Made by a program: the position numbers and the translations under genes. A stretch of DNA of 64,000 nt, taken from NCBI GenBank assembly GCA_008032955.1, contig CP032046.1:930001-994000 (forward strand), given 5' to 3'. The notes beneath the pieces were generated by a model that was not told where the DNA came from, did no database searches, and was given only the letters and a program-made list of their open reading frames with translations. Source of the DNA: Helicobacter pylori (GTDB lineage: Bacteria; Campylobacterota; Campylobacteria; Campylobacterales; Helicobacteraceae). Every line of letters starts with the position of its first letter. Within the stretch, counting starts at the first letter, position 1. Positions 46,704 to 55,927 of the stretch are shown here, piece after piece.

Positions 46704-47375
46704 CTAAAAATTATAGATATAATTGAAATAAGCGACCGGTAAGCGGTGCCATAAAGTAGTCGCACTCAAGCCATCAATAATTTCAGTTCTTTTGTTAGGA
46801 ATGAAAGGGAATTTCAACCCGAAAGTGATTTCATTGTGTAAAAAGCCAAAACGAAAGCCCACTTTCACAAGCAATTGGAAAAGCGAATTTTCTTTGCCTA
46901 AATTTTGAGCGATAACCCCATGCATAGCCCCTCCTGGCATGTAAGTCGCCCCAGCGATACCTAAGCCAAACTCTAACCCTAAAAACATCTTTTGCGAATT
47001 GAAAGCGTCCCACAAACCGCTAAATTCTAAACCATAGGTAGAAATATAGGATTTGTGAGAAGAAAAGGTCTGATCATAAAACAACCCGTAACGAAAACCC
47101 ACATGCTCTACAGCTTGCGTTTTAGCCACAAATTTCCCCCCTAACACCACACCAAAGCCATTGCCGGTCATAAAATACGATTTATCTACAGACTCGGTGC
47201 TAAAAGATGTGTTGATCGCGCTAAGTTGATACCCAACCCCTAAATAAAATGTGTTCCTGTCCGCTAATTTAGGTTTTTTTGATTTTTCATCAAGCTCTGC
47301 CTCTGTGGCTTGAAGCGATGATAATAATGCCATGCCCATCAATATTTTAACCATTGTTTTATTTGTTTCATTCAT
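46704..47375 (-). CDS. horH: Hor-family outer membrane protein
   Basis: The start ATG 47375 has AAGGAG seven bases upstream and is preferred to ATG 47453. This gives 223 residues. The signal peptide (MVKILMGMALLSSLQA) is followed by the Hop/Hor-type mature start DRNTFYLGVGYQLSAI. The rest is beta-barrel strands (GFGVVLGGKFVAKTQ, HVGFRYGLFYDQTF) ending in the terminal aromatic YIYNF needed for outer membrane sorting. By position it is HP1107 (horH), and it converges on HP1106 across only seven bases. Confidence 0.82.
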   Translation of the reverse strand: MNETNKTMVKILMGMALLSSLQATEAELDEKSKKPKLADRNTFYLGVGYQLSAINTSFSTESVDKSYFMTGNGFGVVLGGKFVAKTQAVEHVGFRYGLFYDQTFSSHKSYISTYGLEFSGLWDAFNSQKMFLGLEFGLGIAGATYMPGGAMHGVIAQNLGKENSLFQLLVKVGFRFGFLHNEITFGLKFPFIPNKRTEIIDGLSATTLWHRLPVAYFNYIYNF

Positions 47376-47608
47376 AACCCAACTCCTTATGTTATCCTGG
47401 CCCACATTTGCCCCATACAGACTAAAATCAAATCGCACCTTAAATAATAACAAAGTTTAAAATAAATATTAGTGATTTTTATTAAGAACGCCTATCTTTT
47501 TAGAATAAATAGCCATAAAATAGCCATAATTCTTGTGGGTATGCCCCCATTTTCCTATAAAAATTCCTAAAAAGATATTGTTATAAGACACATTAATAGT
47601 TTTTTTTG

Positions 47609-47614
47609 TATAAT
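47609..47614 (+). promoter_or_regulatory. -10 box for the porGDAB operon
   Basis: TATAAT with an extended TG just upstream (TTTGTATAAT) and a T8 tract before it, 51 bases before porG. It matches the best H. pylori promoters. Confidence 0.65.
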
Positions 47615-47664
47615 CTTAGGCTAAATTCAATTTATCTTATACGATATTAAGGAGACATATTACC

Positions 47665-48225
47665 ATGTTTCAAATTAGATGGCATGCACGAGCGGGTCAA
47701 GGTGCTATCACCGGCGCTAAAGGGCTGGCTGATGTGATTTCAAAAACAGGCAAAGAAGTGCAAGCGTTCGCTTCCTATGGTTCAGCTAAAAGGGGGGCTG
47801 CTATGATGGCTTATAACCGCATTGATGATGAGCCTATTTTAAACCATGAACGCTTCATGCAGCCTGATTATGTGCTGGTGATTGATCCGGGTTTGGTTTT
47901 CATTGAAAATATCTTCGCTAATGAAAAAGAAGACACGACCTATATCATCACCAGCTATCTTAACAAAGAAGAATTGTTTGAAAAAAAACCTGAATTAAAA
48001 ACCCGTAAGGTGTTTTTAGTGGATTGTTTAAAAATCTCTATGGAAACCTTAAAACGCCCCATCCCTAACACGCCCATGCTAGGGGCGTTAATGAAAGTGT
48101 CTGGCATGCTTGAAATCGGGGCTTTTAAAGAAGCTTTTAAGAAAGTTTTGGGCAAAAAACTCACGCAAGAAGTCATTGACGCTAACATGCTCGCTATCCA
48201 AAGAGCTTATGAAGAAGTTCAATAA
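47665..48225 (+). CDS. porG: Pyruvate:flavodoxin oxidoreductase gamma subunit
   Basis: First gene of the four-subunit enzyme that converts pyruvate and CoA to acetyl-CoA, CO2 and reduced flavodoxin. 186 residues. The motif RWHARAGQGAITGAKGLAD marks the gamma domain; GSAKRGAAMMAYNRID follows. Strong TAAGGAG at 47650-47656. It lies 15 bases before porD. H. pylori uses this oxygen-sensitive complex in place of pyruvate dehydrogenase and it is essential. Confidence 0.93.
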   Translation: MFQIRWHARAGQGAITGAKGLADVISKTGKEVQAFASYGSAKRGAAMMAYNRIDDEPILNHERFMQPDYVLVIDPGLVFIENIFANEKEDTTYIITSYLNKEELFEKKPELKTRKVFLVDCLKISMETLKRPIPNTPMLGALMKVSGMLEIGAFKEAFKKVLGKKLTQEVIDANMLAIQRAYEEVQ

Positions 48226-48240
48226 CATTAAGGAACAAAG

Positions 48241-48633
48241 ATGAAAGATTGGAATGAATTTGAAATGGGAGCGGTGCTCTTCCCTTTTGAAAAAAACGCG
48301 CAAAGCGAAATAGAAAAACACAATGATGAGCGCCATTACACCGAGCAAAGCTACTTCACCACTTCAGTGGCTCATTGGCGCGTGGCTAAGCCTGTGCATA
48401 ACAATAATATTTGCATCAACTGCTTTAATTGTTGGGTTTATTGCCCAGATGCTGCTATTCTTTCAAGAGAGGGCAAGTTAAAAGGCGTGGATTATTCTCA
48501 TTGTAAAGGCTGTGGCGTGTGCGTGGATGTCTGCCCCACCAACCCTAAATCGCTATGGATGTTTGAAGAACAAATTGATCCTGCTAGCGCTCTTGCTCAA
48601 TGGCCACAAAAACAAGAAAAGAAAAAATCGTAA
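48241..48633 (+). CDS. porD: Pyruvate:flavodoxin oxidoreductase delta subunit (ferredoxin-like)
   Basis: This 130-residue subunit passes electrons through two [4Fe-4S] clusters. The cysteine sets are CINCFNCWVYCPDAAI (~59-74) and CKGCGVCVDVCPTNP (~89-103), each in the Cx2Cx2Cx3CP pattern. The N-terminal extension (~55 residues) is typical of PorD in Epsilonproteobacteria. It lies between porG and porA with short gaps. Confidence 0.93.
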   Translation: MKDWNEFEMGAVLFPFEKNAQSEIEKHNDERHYTEQSYFTTSVAHWRVAKPVHNNNICINCFNCWVYCPDAAILSREGKLKGVDYSHCKGCGVCVDVCPTNPKSLWMFEEQIDPASALAQWPQKQEKKKS

Positions 48634-48642
48634 GGAAAAAAT

Positions 48643-49866
48643 ATGGCAAGAAGTATTGAATTGCAAGAGATAGAAGTGTGGGATGGCAATACCGCTAGCT
48701 CCAACGCTTTAAGACAGGCTCAAATTGATGTCGTCGCAGCCTATCCTATCACCCCATCAACGCCCATTGTGCAAAATTACGGCTCGTTTAAGGATAATGG
48801 CTATATTGATGGCGAATTTGTTTTAGTGGAATCTGAACATGCCGCCATGAGCGCATGCGTGGGAGCTGCAGCAGCTGGTGGAAGAGTTAGCACTGCGACT
48901 AGCTCTCAAGGTTTGGCGTTAATGGTAGAGGTTTTATACCAGGCTTCTGGCATGCGTTTGCCTATCGTTTTGAATTTAGTCAATCGCGCTTTAGCAGCCC
49001 CTTTGAATATCCATGGCGATCATTCTGATATGTATTTAAGCAGGGATTCTGGCTGGATAAGTTTATGCACATGCAACCCCCAAGAAGCTTATGATTTCAC
49101 TTTAATGGCGTTTAGAATCGCAGAGCATCAAAAGGTGCGCGTGCCCACTATTGTCAATCAAGATGGCTTTTTATGCTCGCACACCGTGCAAAATGTCCGC
49201 CCTTTGAGCGATGCAGTGGCTTACCAATTCGTAGGCGAATACCAAACCAAGCATTCCCTTTTGGATTTTGATAAGCCGGTAAGCTATGGCGCACAAGCTG
49301 AAGAAGAATGGCATTATGAGCATAAAGCCCAACTCCACCATGCGATCATGAGTGCGTCTTCTGTGATTGAAGAAGTGTTTAATGATTTCGCTAAACTCAC
49401 AGGCAGGCAATACCATTTGACTAAAACTTTCCAGCTAGAAGACGCTGAAATCGCTATCTTTGCGTTAGGCACTACTTATGAATCCGCGATCGTAGCGGCT
49501 AAAGAAATGCGTAAAAAAGGCATTAAGGCTGGCGTAGCCACTATCCATTCCTTACGCCCCTTCCCCTATGAAAAATTGGGGCAGGATTTGAAAAACCTTA
49601 AAGCTTTAGCGATTTTAGACAAGAGCTCTCCAGCGGGCGCTATGGGGGCGATGTTTAATGAAGTAACGAGCGCGGTGTATCAAACGCAAGGGACTAAACA
49701 CCCCGTGGTGTCTAACTACATTTATGGTTTAGGCGAAAGGGACATGACGATCGCGCATTTATGCGAGATTTTTGAAGAAATCAATGAAGACGCTCTTAAA
49801 GGCACGCTCACGCACCCTACCCAACAATTCGTAGGCTTGCACGGCCCTAAAATGAGCTTTTTTTAA
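48643..49866 (+). CDS. porA: Pyruvate:flavodoxin oxidoreductase alpha subunit
   Basis: This 407-residue subunit provides the CoA and pyruvate side of the active site. Motifs: AAYPITPSTPIVQNY (~31-45), VESEHAAMSACVGAAAAGGR (~66-85), and NIHGDHSDMYLSRDSGW, part of the pyruvate site. A transketolase C-terminal-like domain follows at ~270-380. The start ATG 48643 lies nine bases after porD. Intact. Confidence 0.93.
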   Translation: MARSIELQEIEVWDGNTASSNALRQAQIDVVAAYPITPSTPIVQNYGSFKDNGYIDGEFVLVESEHAAMSACVGAAAAGGRVSTATSSQGLALMVEVLYQASGMRLPIVLNLVNRALAAPLNIHGDHSDMYLSRDSGWISLCTCNPQEAYDFTLMAFRIAEHQKVRVPTIVNQDGFLCSHTVQNVRPLSDAVAYQFVGEYQTKHSLLDFDKPVSYGAQAEEEWHYEHKAQLHHAIMSASSVIEEVFNDFAKLTGRQYHLTKTFQLEDAEIAIFALGTTYESAIVAAKEMRKKGIKAGVATIHSLRPFPYEKLGQDLKNLKALAILDKSSPAGAMGAMFNEVTSAVYQTQGTKHPVVSNYIYGLGERDMTIAHLCEIFEEINEDALKGTLTHPTQQFVGLHGPKMSFF

Positions 49867-49878
49867 AAAGGAAATATC

Positions 49879-50823
49879 ATGGTAAAAGAAGTCAAAACAC
49901 TCAAAGGTTTTAGCCAAAGCGCTGAAAAATTCCAAGGCTCGCACTTGCTTTGTCCGGGTTGTGGGCATGGCATTATTGTGCGCGAAGTTTTAAACGCTGT
50001 AGATGGGCCTATTGTTTTAGGCAATTCTACCGGTTGTTTAGAGGTATGCTCGGCGGTGTATCCGCACACTTCATGGGATGTGCCTTGGATTCATATTGGC
50101 TTTGAAAATGGCTCTACGGCGATTTCAGGGGTGGAAGCGATGTATAAAGCGCTAGTGAATAAGGGCCGCTATCAAGGTCAAAAACCAAAATTTGTGGCGT
50201 TTGGAGGCGATGGGGCTAGTTATGATATTGGTTTTCAATTCATCAGCGGTTGCATGGAAAGAGGGCATGACATGACTTACATTTGCTTGGATAATGAAAA
50301 CTACGCCAATACCGGCGGTCAAAGAAGCGGATCTACGCCATTAGGGGCTAGCACTTCTACCACGCCATCAGGATCGGTTAGCTTTGGTAAAAAAGAAAAG
50401 AAAAAAGACATCGTCAATATCATGGCAAGCCATGGAGTCCCTTATGTGGCACAGCTCTCCCCTAACAAATGGAAAGACATGAACAAAAAGATTAAAACTG
50501 CGCTAGACACTGAAGGGCCTTGCTTCATCAACGCTCTTAGCCCATGCACGACTGAATGGAAATTTGAATCCAATAAAACCATTGAATTAGCGGATATGGC
50601 TGTGGATAGCTTGATGTTCCCCTTGTTTGAAGTCTTTAATGGTAGGGAATTGAAAATCACTTACCGCCCAAGAAATATCATTCCTGTAAGGGATTATTTA
50701 GCGGCTCAAAAGCGTTTCAAACACCTTTTCAAAAAGGAAAACGAACACATCATTGAAGAATTGCAAAAAGATGTGAATGAGCGTTGGGAATACTTGCAAC
50801 GCAGAGAAGAAGCTAAAGTATAA
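49879..50823 (+). CDS. porB: Pyruvate:flavodoxin oxidoreductase beta subunit
   Basis: This 314-residue thiamine diphosphate-binding subunit has the cluster/substrate cysteines LLCPGCGHG (~27-35) and the TPP motif FGGDGASYDIGFQ (~111-123) continuing to ENYANTGGQRSG (~141-152). These are standard for PorB. It ends the por operon, 13 bases after porA. A ~100-base gap with no evident terminator hairpin separates it from purB. Confidence 0.93.
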   Translation: MVKEVKTLKGFSQSAEKFQGSHLLCPGCGHGIIVREVLNAVDGPIVLGNSTGCLEVCSAVYPHTSWDVPWIHIGFENGSTAISGVEAMYKALVNKGRYQGQKPKFVAFGGDGASYDIGFQFISGCMERGHDMTYICLDNENYANTGGQRSGSTPLGASTSTTPSGSVSFGKKEKKKDIVNIMASHGVPYVAQLSPNKWKDMNKKIKTALDTEGPCFINALSPCTTEWKFESNKTIELADMAVDSLMFPLFEVFNGRELKITYRPRNIIPVRDYLAAQKRFKHLFKKENEHIIEELQKDVNERWEYLQRREEAKV

Positions 50824-50930
50824 CTCTTAATTTGAAATCAAGGGGCTTTCTTACGCCTTGTGCGATTTCCCCCTTGATTCTTTAAACCCCTTTAAAGTAA
50901 CATGATCCCATTTTGATTTAAGGATTGTCG

Positions 50931-52253
50931 GTGTTAGAACGCTATGCGAATGAAGAAATGAAAGCCCTATGGAATGAGCAAACCAAATTTGAAACTTATT
51001 TGGAAGTGGAAAAAGCTGTCGTTAGGGCGTGGAACAAGCTTGGGCAAATCCAAGATAGCGATTGTGAAAAAATCTGCTTAAAAGCGGCATTCAACCTTGA
51101 ACGCATCAAAGAAATTGAAAAAACCACTAAGCATGATTTAATCGCTTTCACTACTTGCGTGGCTGAAAGCTTGGGCGAAGAGTCCCGCTTTTTTCATTAT
51201 GGGATCACTTCTAGCGATTGCATTGATACGGCTATGGCGTTATTGATGACCAAAAGCTTAAAACTCATTCAAAAAGGCGTTAAAAACCTCTATGAAACCC
51301 TTAAAAACAGGGCTTTAGAGCATCAAGACACGCTAATGGTGGGCAGAAGCCATGGGGTGTTTGGCGAACCCATCACCTTTGGTCTAGTTTTAGCTCTTTT
51401 TGCTGATGAAATCAAACGGCATTTAAAAGCCCTGGATTTAACGATGGAATTTATCAGCGTGGGAGCGATCAGTGGGGCTATGGGGAATTTCGCGCACGCC
51501 CCTTTAGAATTAGAAGAATTAGCGTGCGAATTTTTAGGCTTAAAAACCGCCAATATCAGCAATCAAGTCATTCAAAGAGACCGCTACGCCAGGCTTGCAT
51601 GCGATCTGGCTCTTTTGGCGAGCAGTTGTGAAAAAATCGCTGTCAATATCCGCCATTTGCAACGCAGTGAAGTCTATGAAGTGGAAGAAGCTTTTTCAAC
51701 AGGGCAAAAGGGAAGCTCTGCGATGCCTCATAAAAGAAACCCCATATTGAGCGAGAATATCACCGGGCTTTGCAGGGTGATTCGCTCTTTTACGACCCCT
51801 ATGCTAGAAAATGTCGCCTTATGGCATGAAAGGGACATGAGCCATAGCTCTGTGGAGCGTTTTGCCTTGCCTGATCTGTTTATCACTAGCGATTTTATGC
51901 TCAGCCGTTTGAATAGCGTGATTGGAAATTTGGTGGTTTATCCTAAAAACATGCTTAAAAATTTAGCTTTGAGTGGGGGGCTAGTCTTTTCGCAACGGGT
52001 GTTATTGGAATTGCCTAAAAAAGGTTTGAGCAGAGAAGAAAGCTATTCTATCGTGCAAGAAAATGCGATGAAAATATGGGAGGTTTTGCAACAAGGCGCT
52101 TTTAAAAACGCTGATGAAAATTTGTTTTTAAACGCCCTACTCAATGATGAACGCTTGAAAAAATATTTGAGCGAGGACGAAATCAAAGCATGTTTTGATT
52201 ACAGCTATTACACTAAAAATGTGGGAGCGATTTTTAAAAGGGTGTTTGAATAA
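50931..52253 (+). CDS. purB: Adenylosuccinate lyase
   Basis: A 440-residue purine biosynthesis enzyme releasing fumarate from SAICAR and adenylosuccinate. The start is GTG 50931 (MLERYANEEMKALW), seven bases after AAGGA; a TTG six bases earlier is too close. The fumarase/aspartase signature GSSAMPHKRNP is at ~265-275, with the catalytic His in TKHDLIAF (~68) and TSSDCIDT (~93-100). Intact. Confidence 0.92.
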   Translation: MLERYANEEMKALWNEQTKFETYLEVEKAVVRAWNKLGQIQDSDCEKICLKAAFNLERIKEIEKTTKHDLIAFTTCVAESLGEESRFFHYGITSSDCIDTAMALLMTKSLKLIQKGVKNLYETLKNRALEHQDTLMVGRSHGVFGEPITFGLVLALFADEIKRHLKALDLTMEFISVGAISGAMGNFAHAPLELEELACEFLGLKTANISNQVIQRDRYARLACDLALLASSCEKIAVNIRHLQRSEVYEVEEAFSTGQKGSSAMPHKRNPILSENITGLCRVIRSFTTPMLENVALWHERDMSHSSVERFALPDLFITSDFMLSRLNSVIGNLVVYPKNMLKNLALSGGLVFSQRVLLELPKKGLSREESYSIVQENAMKIWEVLQQGAFKNADENLFLNALLNDERLKKYLSEDEIKACFDYSYYTKNVGAIFKRVFE

Positions 52254-52317
52254 GGCGCGTTTTTACAAAAACAAAACTATAAAATAAGCGGTAAAAATTG
52301 AAGTTTTAAGGGGTTTT

Positions 52318-53151
52318 TTGAAACGAGCGTTATACTTAGTTTTAGGGCTTTCTTATGCCTTGCATGCGGATAGTTTTAAAGATGTTTTGACTAAAGGGGA
52401 TTACACTTTTTTTAATAAAAAGGTGGTTTCGCCCATTAAACGCTATGCGGATAGATCGGCGTTTTATCTGGGGCTTGGGTATCAGTTGGGGAGCATTCAG
52501 CACAACTACAGCAACTTGAATTTATCCCAACGATTCAATAAAAGTCAGATTATTTTCAGCGATAGTCTAAGCCCTGTTTTTAAAAATTCGTATGTGTCTA
52601 ATGGCCTTGGCGTTCAAGTGGGCTATAAGTGGGTGGGTAAGCATGAAGAGACGAAGTGGTTTGGATTTAGGTGGGGGCTGTTTTATGATTTGAGCGCTTC
52701 TCTTTATAGCTCTCAAGAATCGCAATCTATCATCATTTCCACTTATGGCACTTATATGGATTTATTGCTTAACGCCTATAATGGGGATAAGTTTTTTGCC
52801 GGGTTCAATCTGGGGATCGCTTTTGCTGGAGTGTATGATAAATTGAGCGATGCGTTATTGTATCAAGTGCTTCTTTTAGACACTTTTGGCGGGAAAGTGA
52901 ATTTAAACGGCTTCCAGTTTTTGGTGGATTTAGGGGTTCGTTTGGGGAATAAGCGCAACCAATTTGGCTTTGGGATTAAAGTCCCTACTTATTATTTTAA
53001 CCATTATTATTCCATGAATAACATTAGCAATAATAGTGGAGATGTCCTAAAGGTTTTACGATTTTTAGAATACGGGATCAACAGCTTATTATACCAAGTT
53101 GATTTCAGGCGCAATTACTCGGTTTATTTCAACTACACTTATAGTTTTTAA
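52318..53151 (+). CDS. horI: Hor-family outer membrane protein
   Basis: This is a 277-residue protein from TTG 52318 with AAGGGG upstream. The signal peptide (ALYLVLGLSYALHA) is followed by a Hop/Hor-type mature region (SAFYLGLGYQLGSIQHNYSN) and barrel strands with the same FGFRWGLFYD motif seen in HorH at 46704-47375. It ends VYFNYTYSF with the terminal Phe. By position it is HP1113 (horI). It converges on uvrB across 10 bases. Confidence 0.82.
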   Translation: MKRALYLVLGLSYALHADSFKDVLTKGDYTFFNKKVVSPIKRYADRSAFYLGLGYQLGSIQHNYSNLNLSQRFNKSQIIFSDSLSPVFKNSYVSNGLGVQVGYKWVGKHEETKWFGFRWGLFYDLSASLYSSQESQSIIISTYGTYMDLLLNAYNGDKFFAGFNLGIAFAGVYDKLSDALLYQVLLLDTFGGKVNLNGFQFLVDLGVRLGNKRNQFGFGIKVPTYYFNHYYSMNNISNNSGDVLKVLRFLEYGINSLLYQVDFRRNYSVYFNYTYSF

Positions 53152-53161
53152 GCGATAGCGT

Positions 53162-55138
53162 TTAAAGCGTTCTTAATTGAGCGATTTCGTCTCTCAAACG
53201 CATCGCTTCTTCAAAATCCAAATTTTTCGCGCATTCTCGCATTTTTTTATCCAATTCTTTAATGATTTTTTCCCTTTCACTTTTAGGCATTTTGTCCTTT
53301 TTTAAGGCTTTAGCGATTTTAATCTCATCGTCTCTTAATTTCAATTCCTCTTCTAAAGCACGAGTAACGGTTTTAGGGGTGATGTTATGGATTTTATTGA
53401 ACTCTTCTTGCTTGGTGCGTCTGTAACTCGTGATCTCAAAGGCTTTTTGCATGCTTTGAGTGATCTTTTTAGCGTATAGTAAAACCTTGCCGTTAGCGTT
53501 TCTAGCGGCTCGCCCCATGGTTTGAATGAGGCTTGTTTCGCTCCTTAAAAACCCCTCTTTATCCGCATCCATGATCGCTACTAAAGAGACTTCAGGCAAA
53601 TCCAACCCCTCTCTTAAAAGATTGATCCCTATTAAAATGTCAAATTCTTTAAGCCTTAAAGAGCGGATAATGTGATTCCTTTCAATCGCATCAATTTCAC
53701 TATGCATGTAACGCACTTTCAAGCCCCATTCAGCATAATATTTACACAATTCTTCTGCCATTTTTTTAGTGAGCGTGGTGATGAGCACCCTTTCACCTCT
53801 AGCCACCACTGACTTGATTTCATCAAATAAATCCTGGACTTGCTTATCGCTGTCTCGCACTTCAAATTTGGGGTCTAAAAGCCCTGTAGGGCGAATGATT
53901 TGCTCAGCGACATTCTTTTGAGAAAGCTCTAATTCTAGTTTATTGGGCGTAGCGGACACAAAAAGGAATTGGCAATTTTTATGGATAAATTCATCAAATT
54001 TTAAAGGGCGGTTGTCCAAAGCGCTAGGCAATCTAAAACCATATTCCACTAAAACGCTTTTCCTGCTCATATCCCCTGCATACATCCCCCCAAACTGCGG
54101 CAAACTCACATGGCTTTCATCTACAATGACTAAAAACTCCCGCTCAAAAATCCCTAAATAATCAAACAAACAAAAGGGCGTTTCATTGGGGGCTTTGCCT
54201 GTAAAATGGCGCGCGTAATTTTCAATGCCCTTACACACACCGGTCGCGCTAATCATTTCTAAATCATGCTCGGTGCGTTGTTTGAGGCGGTTGTATTCAA
54301 GCATTTTATCCTGCTCTTTAAAAAATTTCAATCTTAAAGCGAGTTCATCTTCAATGCTTTTAATGGCTAAATTCAACCTCTCACTCCCTACGGCAAACTG
54401 ACTGGCCGCATAAAGCATGACAGAATCCAAGCGCTTGATTTCATTTCTTTCTAAAGCGTCAAAGACAGCAATCCTTTCTATCTCATCGCCAAAAAATTCA
54501 ATCCTGATAAATTCAGCGTCATTATAAGCGGGGAAAATATCCACGCATTCCCCAGTCGCTCTAAAGCTCCCCCTATCAAACACCACTTCATTACGGCTAT
54601 AACCCATTTCCACTAGCTTTAACAAAAAGCCCTTGTAAGCGCGCTTCTCGCCCACTTTGATTTTTTCCATGACTTTTAGATATTCTTCAGGGTTACCCAA
54701 ACCATAATTAGCCGAAACGCTCGCTATCACAATCACATCGTCATAACCTAAAAGCGAGGTGGTTGTGCTCAATCTTAAACGCTCCAAGTCATCGTTAATA
54801 GAGCTGTCTTTTTCAATGAATAAATCCCTTCTAGGGATATAGCTCTCAGGCTGGTAGTAATCAAAGTGGGAGATAAAATACTCCACCCTATTATGCGGGA
54901 AAAACGCCTTAAACTCGCTATAGAGCTGCGCGCATAAAGTCTTATTATGGCTCATGATCAAAGTGGGTTTATTGGTTTGAGCGATGACATTAGCCATCGT
55001 GTAAGTCTTACCGCTCCCTGTAACCCCCACTAGAGTTTGATAATGGTTGTTATTTTTCAAGCTTTTCGTTAAAGCTTCTATGGCTTGGGGCTGATCGCCT
55101 GCTGGTGGGTAAGGGCTTTTTAAATCAAATAAAGGCAT
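53162..55138 (-). CDS. uvrB: Excinuclease ABC subunit B
   Basis: The damage-verifying helicase of nucleotide excision repair, partner of UvrA and UvrC. 658 residues from ATG 55138 ([17 protein letters not shown]); a longer in-frame ATG at 55153 is less likely. Walker [14 protein letters not shown] (~38-50), the YYQPESYIP hairpin used for DNA damage (~95-103), VDESHVS, helicase motif [11 protein letters not shown], and a C-terminal UVR helix pair ([15 protein letters not shown]). Intact. Confidence 0.95.
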   Translation of the reverse strand: MPLFDLKSPYPPAGDQPQAIEALTKSLKNNNHYQTLVGVTGSGKTYTMANVIAQTNKPTLIMSHNKTLCAQLYSEFKAFFPHNRVEYFISHFDYYQPESYIPRRDLFIEKDSSINDDLERLRLSTTTSLLGYDDVIVIASVSANYGLGNPEEYLKVMEKIKVGEKRAYKGFLLKLVEMGYSRNEVVFDRGSFRATGECVDIFPAYNDAEFIRIEFFGDEIERIAVFDALERNEIKRLDSVMLYAASQFAVGSERLNLAIKSIEDELALRLKFFKEQDKMLEYNRLKQRTEHDLEMISATGVCKGIENYARHFTGKAPNETPFCLFDYLGIFEREFLVIVDESHVSLPQFGGMYAGDMSRKSVLVEYGFRLPSALDNRPLKFDEFIHKNCQFLFVSATPNKLELELSQKNVAEQIIRPTGLLDPKFEVRDSDKQVQDLFDEIKSVVARGERVLITTLTKKMAEELCKYYAEWGLKVRYMHSEIDAIERNHIIRSLRLKEFDILIGINLLREGLDLPEVSLVAIMDADKEGFLRSETSLIQTMGRAARNANGKVLLYAKKITQSMQKAFEITSYRRTKQEEFNKIHNITPKTVTRALEEELKLRDDEIKIAKALKKDKMPKSEREKIIKELDKKMRECAKNLDFEEAMRLRDEIAQLRTL

Positions 55139-55177
55139 CTTTAAAACTCGCATTTTTTAGGGGTATTATAGTGGTTT

Positions 55178-55927
55178 TTAACACGCCTTATTCAATCTCA
55201 AAAAAATCAATGTTTTGATAATGATCGTGTTTTTCGCTTCGGTGATCTCGCTTGTGGCTTGTTGCTTTTGTTGCGTGATGTTGTTTAAAACTTCTTGCTT
55301 ATTGGTGTTTATTTCATTGTTAGCGTTCGTTTTAGCTTCGTTAATGTTAGTTATCGCTTGCGTTTTGTTGGTATTGATTTCATTGTTAGCGATCGTTTTA
55401 GCTTGGTTTATTGCTTCAAGGCTTTCGGTTTTGTTCGTGTTAATTTGATTTGTAGCGCTATCTCTAGCCTGGTTTAAAAAGATTTGATAACTCGTTAAAA
55501 GCTTTGTAGTGGTTTCTATGATTTGATTTTCTAGCTTTTTAATCTCGCTTTTGATGTTTTCAGTATTAGCGTTTAAGGTAGCCGTTACTTCTTGCTCGTT
55601 GGCTCGCATGCTCGTATTAAACTCGCTAAAAAAGCCCTCGTATTCTTTCATTTTGTTTTTTAAGCTCTCGCCGGCGTTACTCAGCCATTCAATAGAGTTT
55701 CTCAAACTGCTATCAATTTCGTTCGTATTCTTGAAAAAATCCAAACTCAAAAGCACCTCTAAAATCCTAACGATCCCTTTAAGGCTTAATTCCACTTGAT
55801 CAGTAAAAAGACTATTAGAATTTAAAGCGTTTTGTAGTTGCTTTAAAAGCTCGTTAGTGATTTCTTTCACTTCAGGCTGCTCGGTGATTTCTAAAGCGCT
55901 ATTAGGCAAATTAGGGTAATTGATCAT
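55178..55927 (-). CDS. Helical protein with 22-residue repeats, part of a mobile-element-like remnant
   Basis: This 249-residue protein begins at ATG 55927, overlapping the upstream frame by four bases. The N-terminal ~90 residues are ordinary helix. Then comes a long coiled coil with three ~22-residue repeats, each starting INTNK (INTNKTESLEAINQAK, INTNKTQAITNINEAK, INTNKQEVLNNITQQK). This hendecad spacing suits a right-handed coiled coil as in phage fibres or filament proteins. The end (KTLIFLRLNKAC) does not continue the pattern, so the 3' part may be lost. It corresponds to HP1115. Confidence 0.55.
   Translation of the reverse strand: MINYPNLPNSALEITEQPEVKEITNELLKQLQNALNSNSLFTDQVELSLKGIVRILEVLLSLDFFKNTNEIDSSLRNSIEWLSNAGESLKNKMKEYEGFFSEFNTSMRANEQEVTATLNANTENIKSEIKKLENQIIETTTKLLTSYQIFLNQARDSATNQINTNKTESLEAINQAKTIANNEINTNKTQAITNINEAKTNANNEINTNKQEVLNNITQQKQQATSEITEAKNTIIIKTLIFLRLNKAC

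Noticed and set aside
55215-55799. Hydrophobic plus-strand frames that look like membrane proteins
   Set aside because: They are the complement of the coiled-coil gene; Lys/Asn/Glu-rich helix read backwards gives Val/Leu/Phe-rich sequence.
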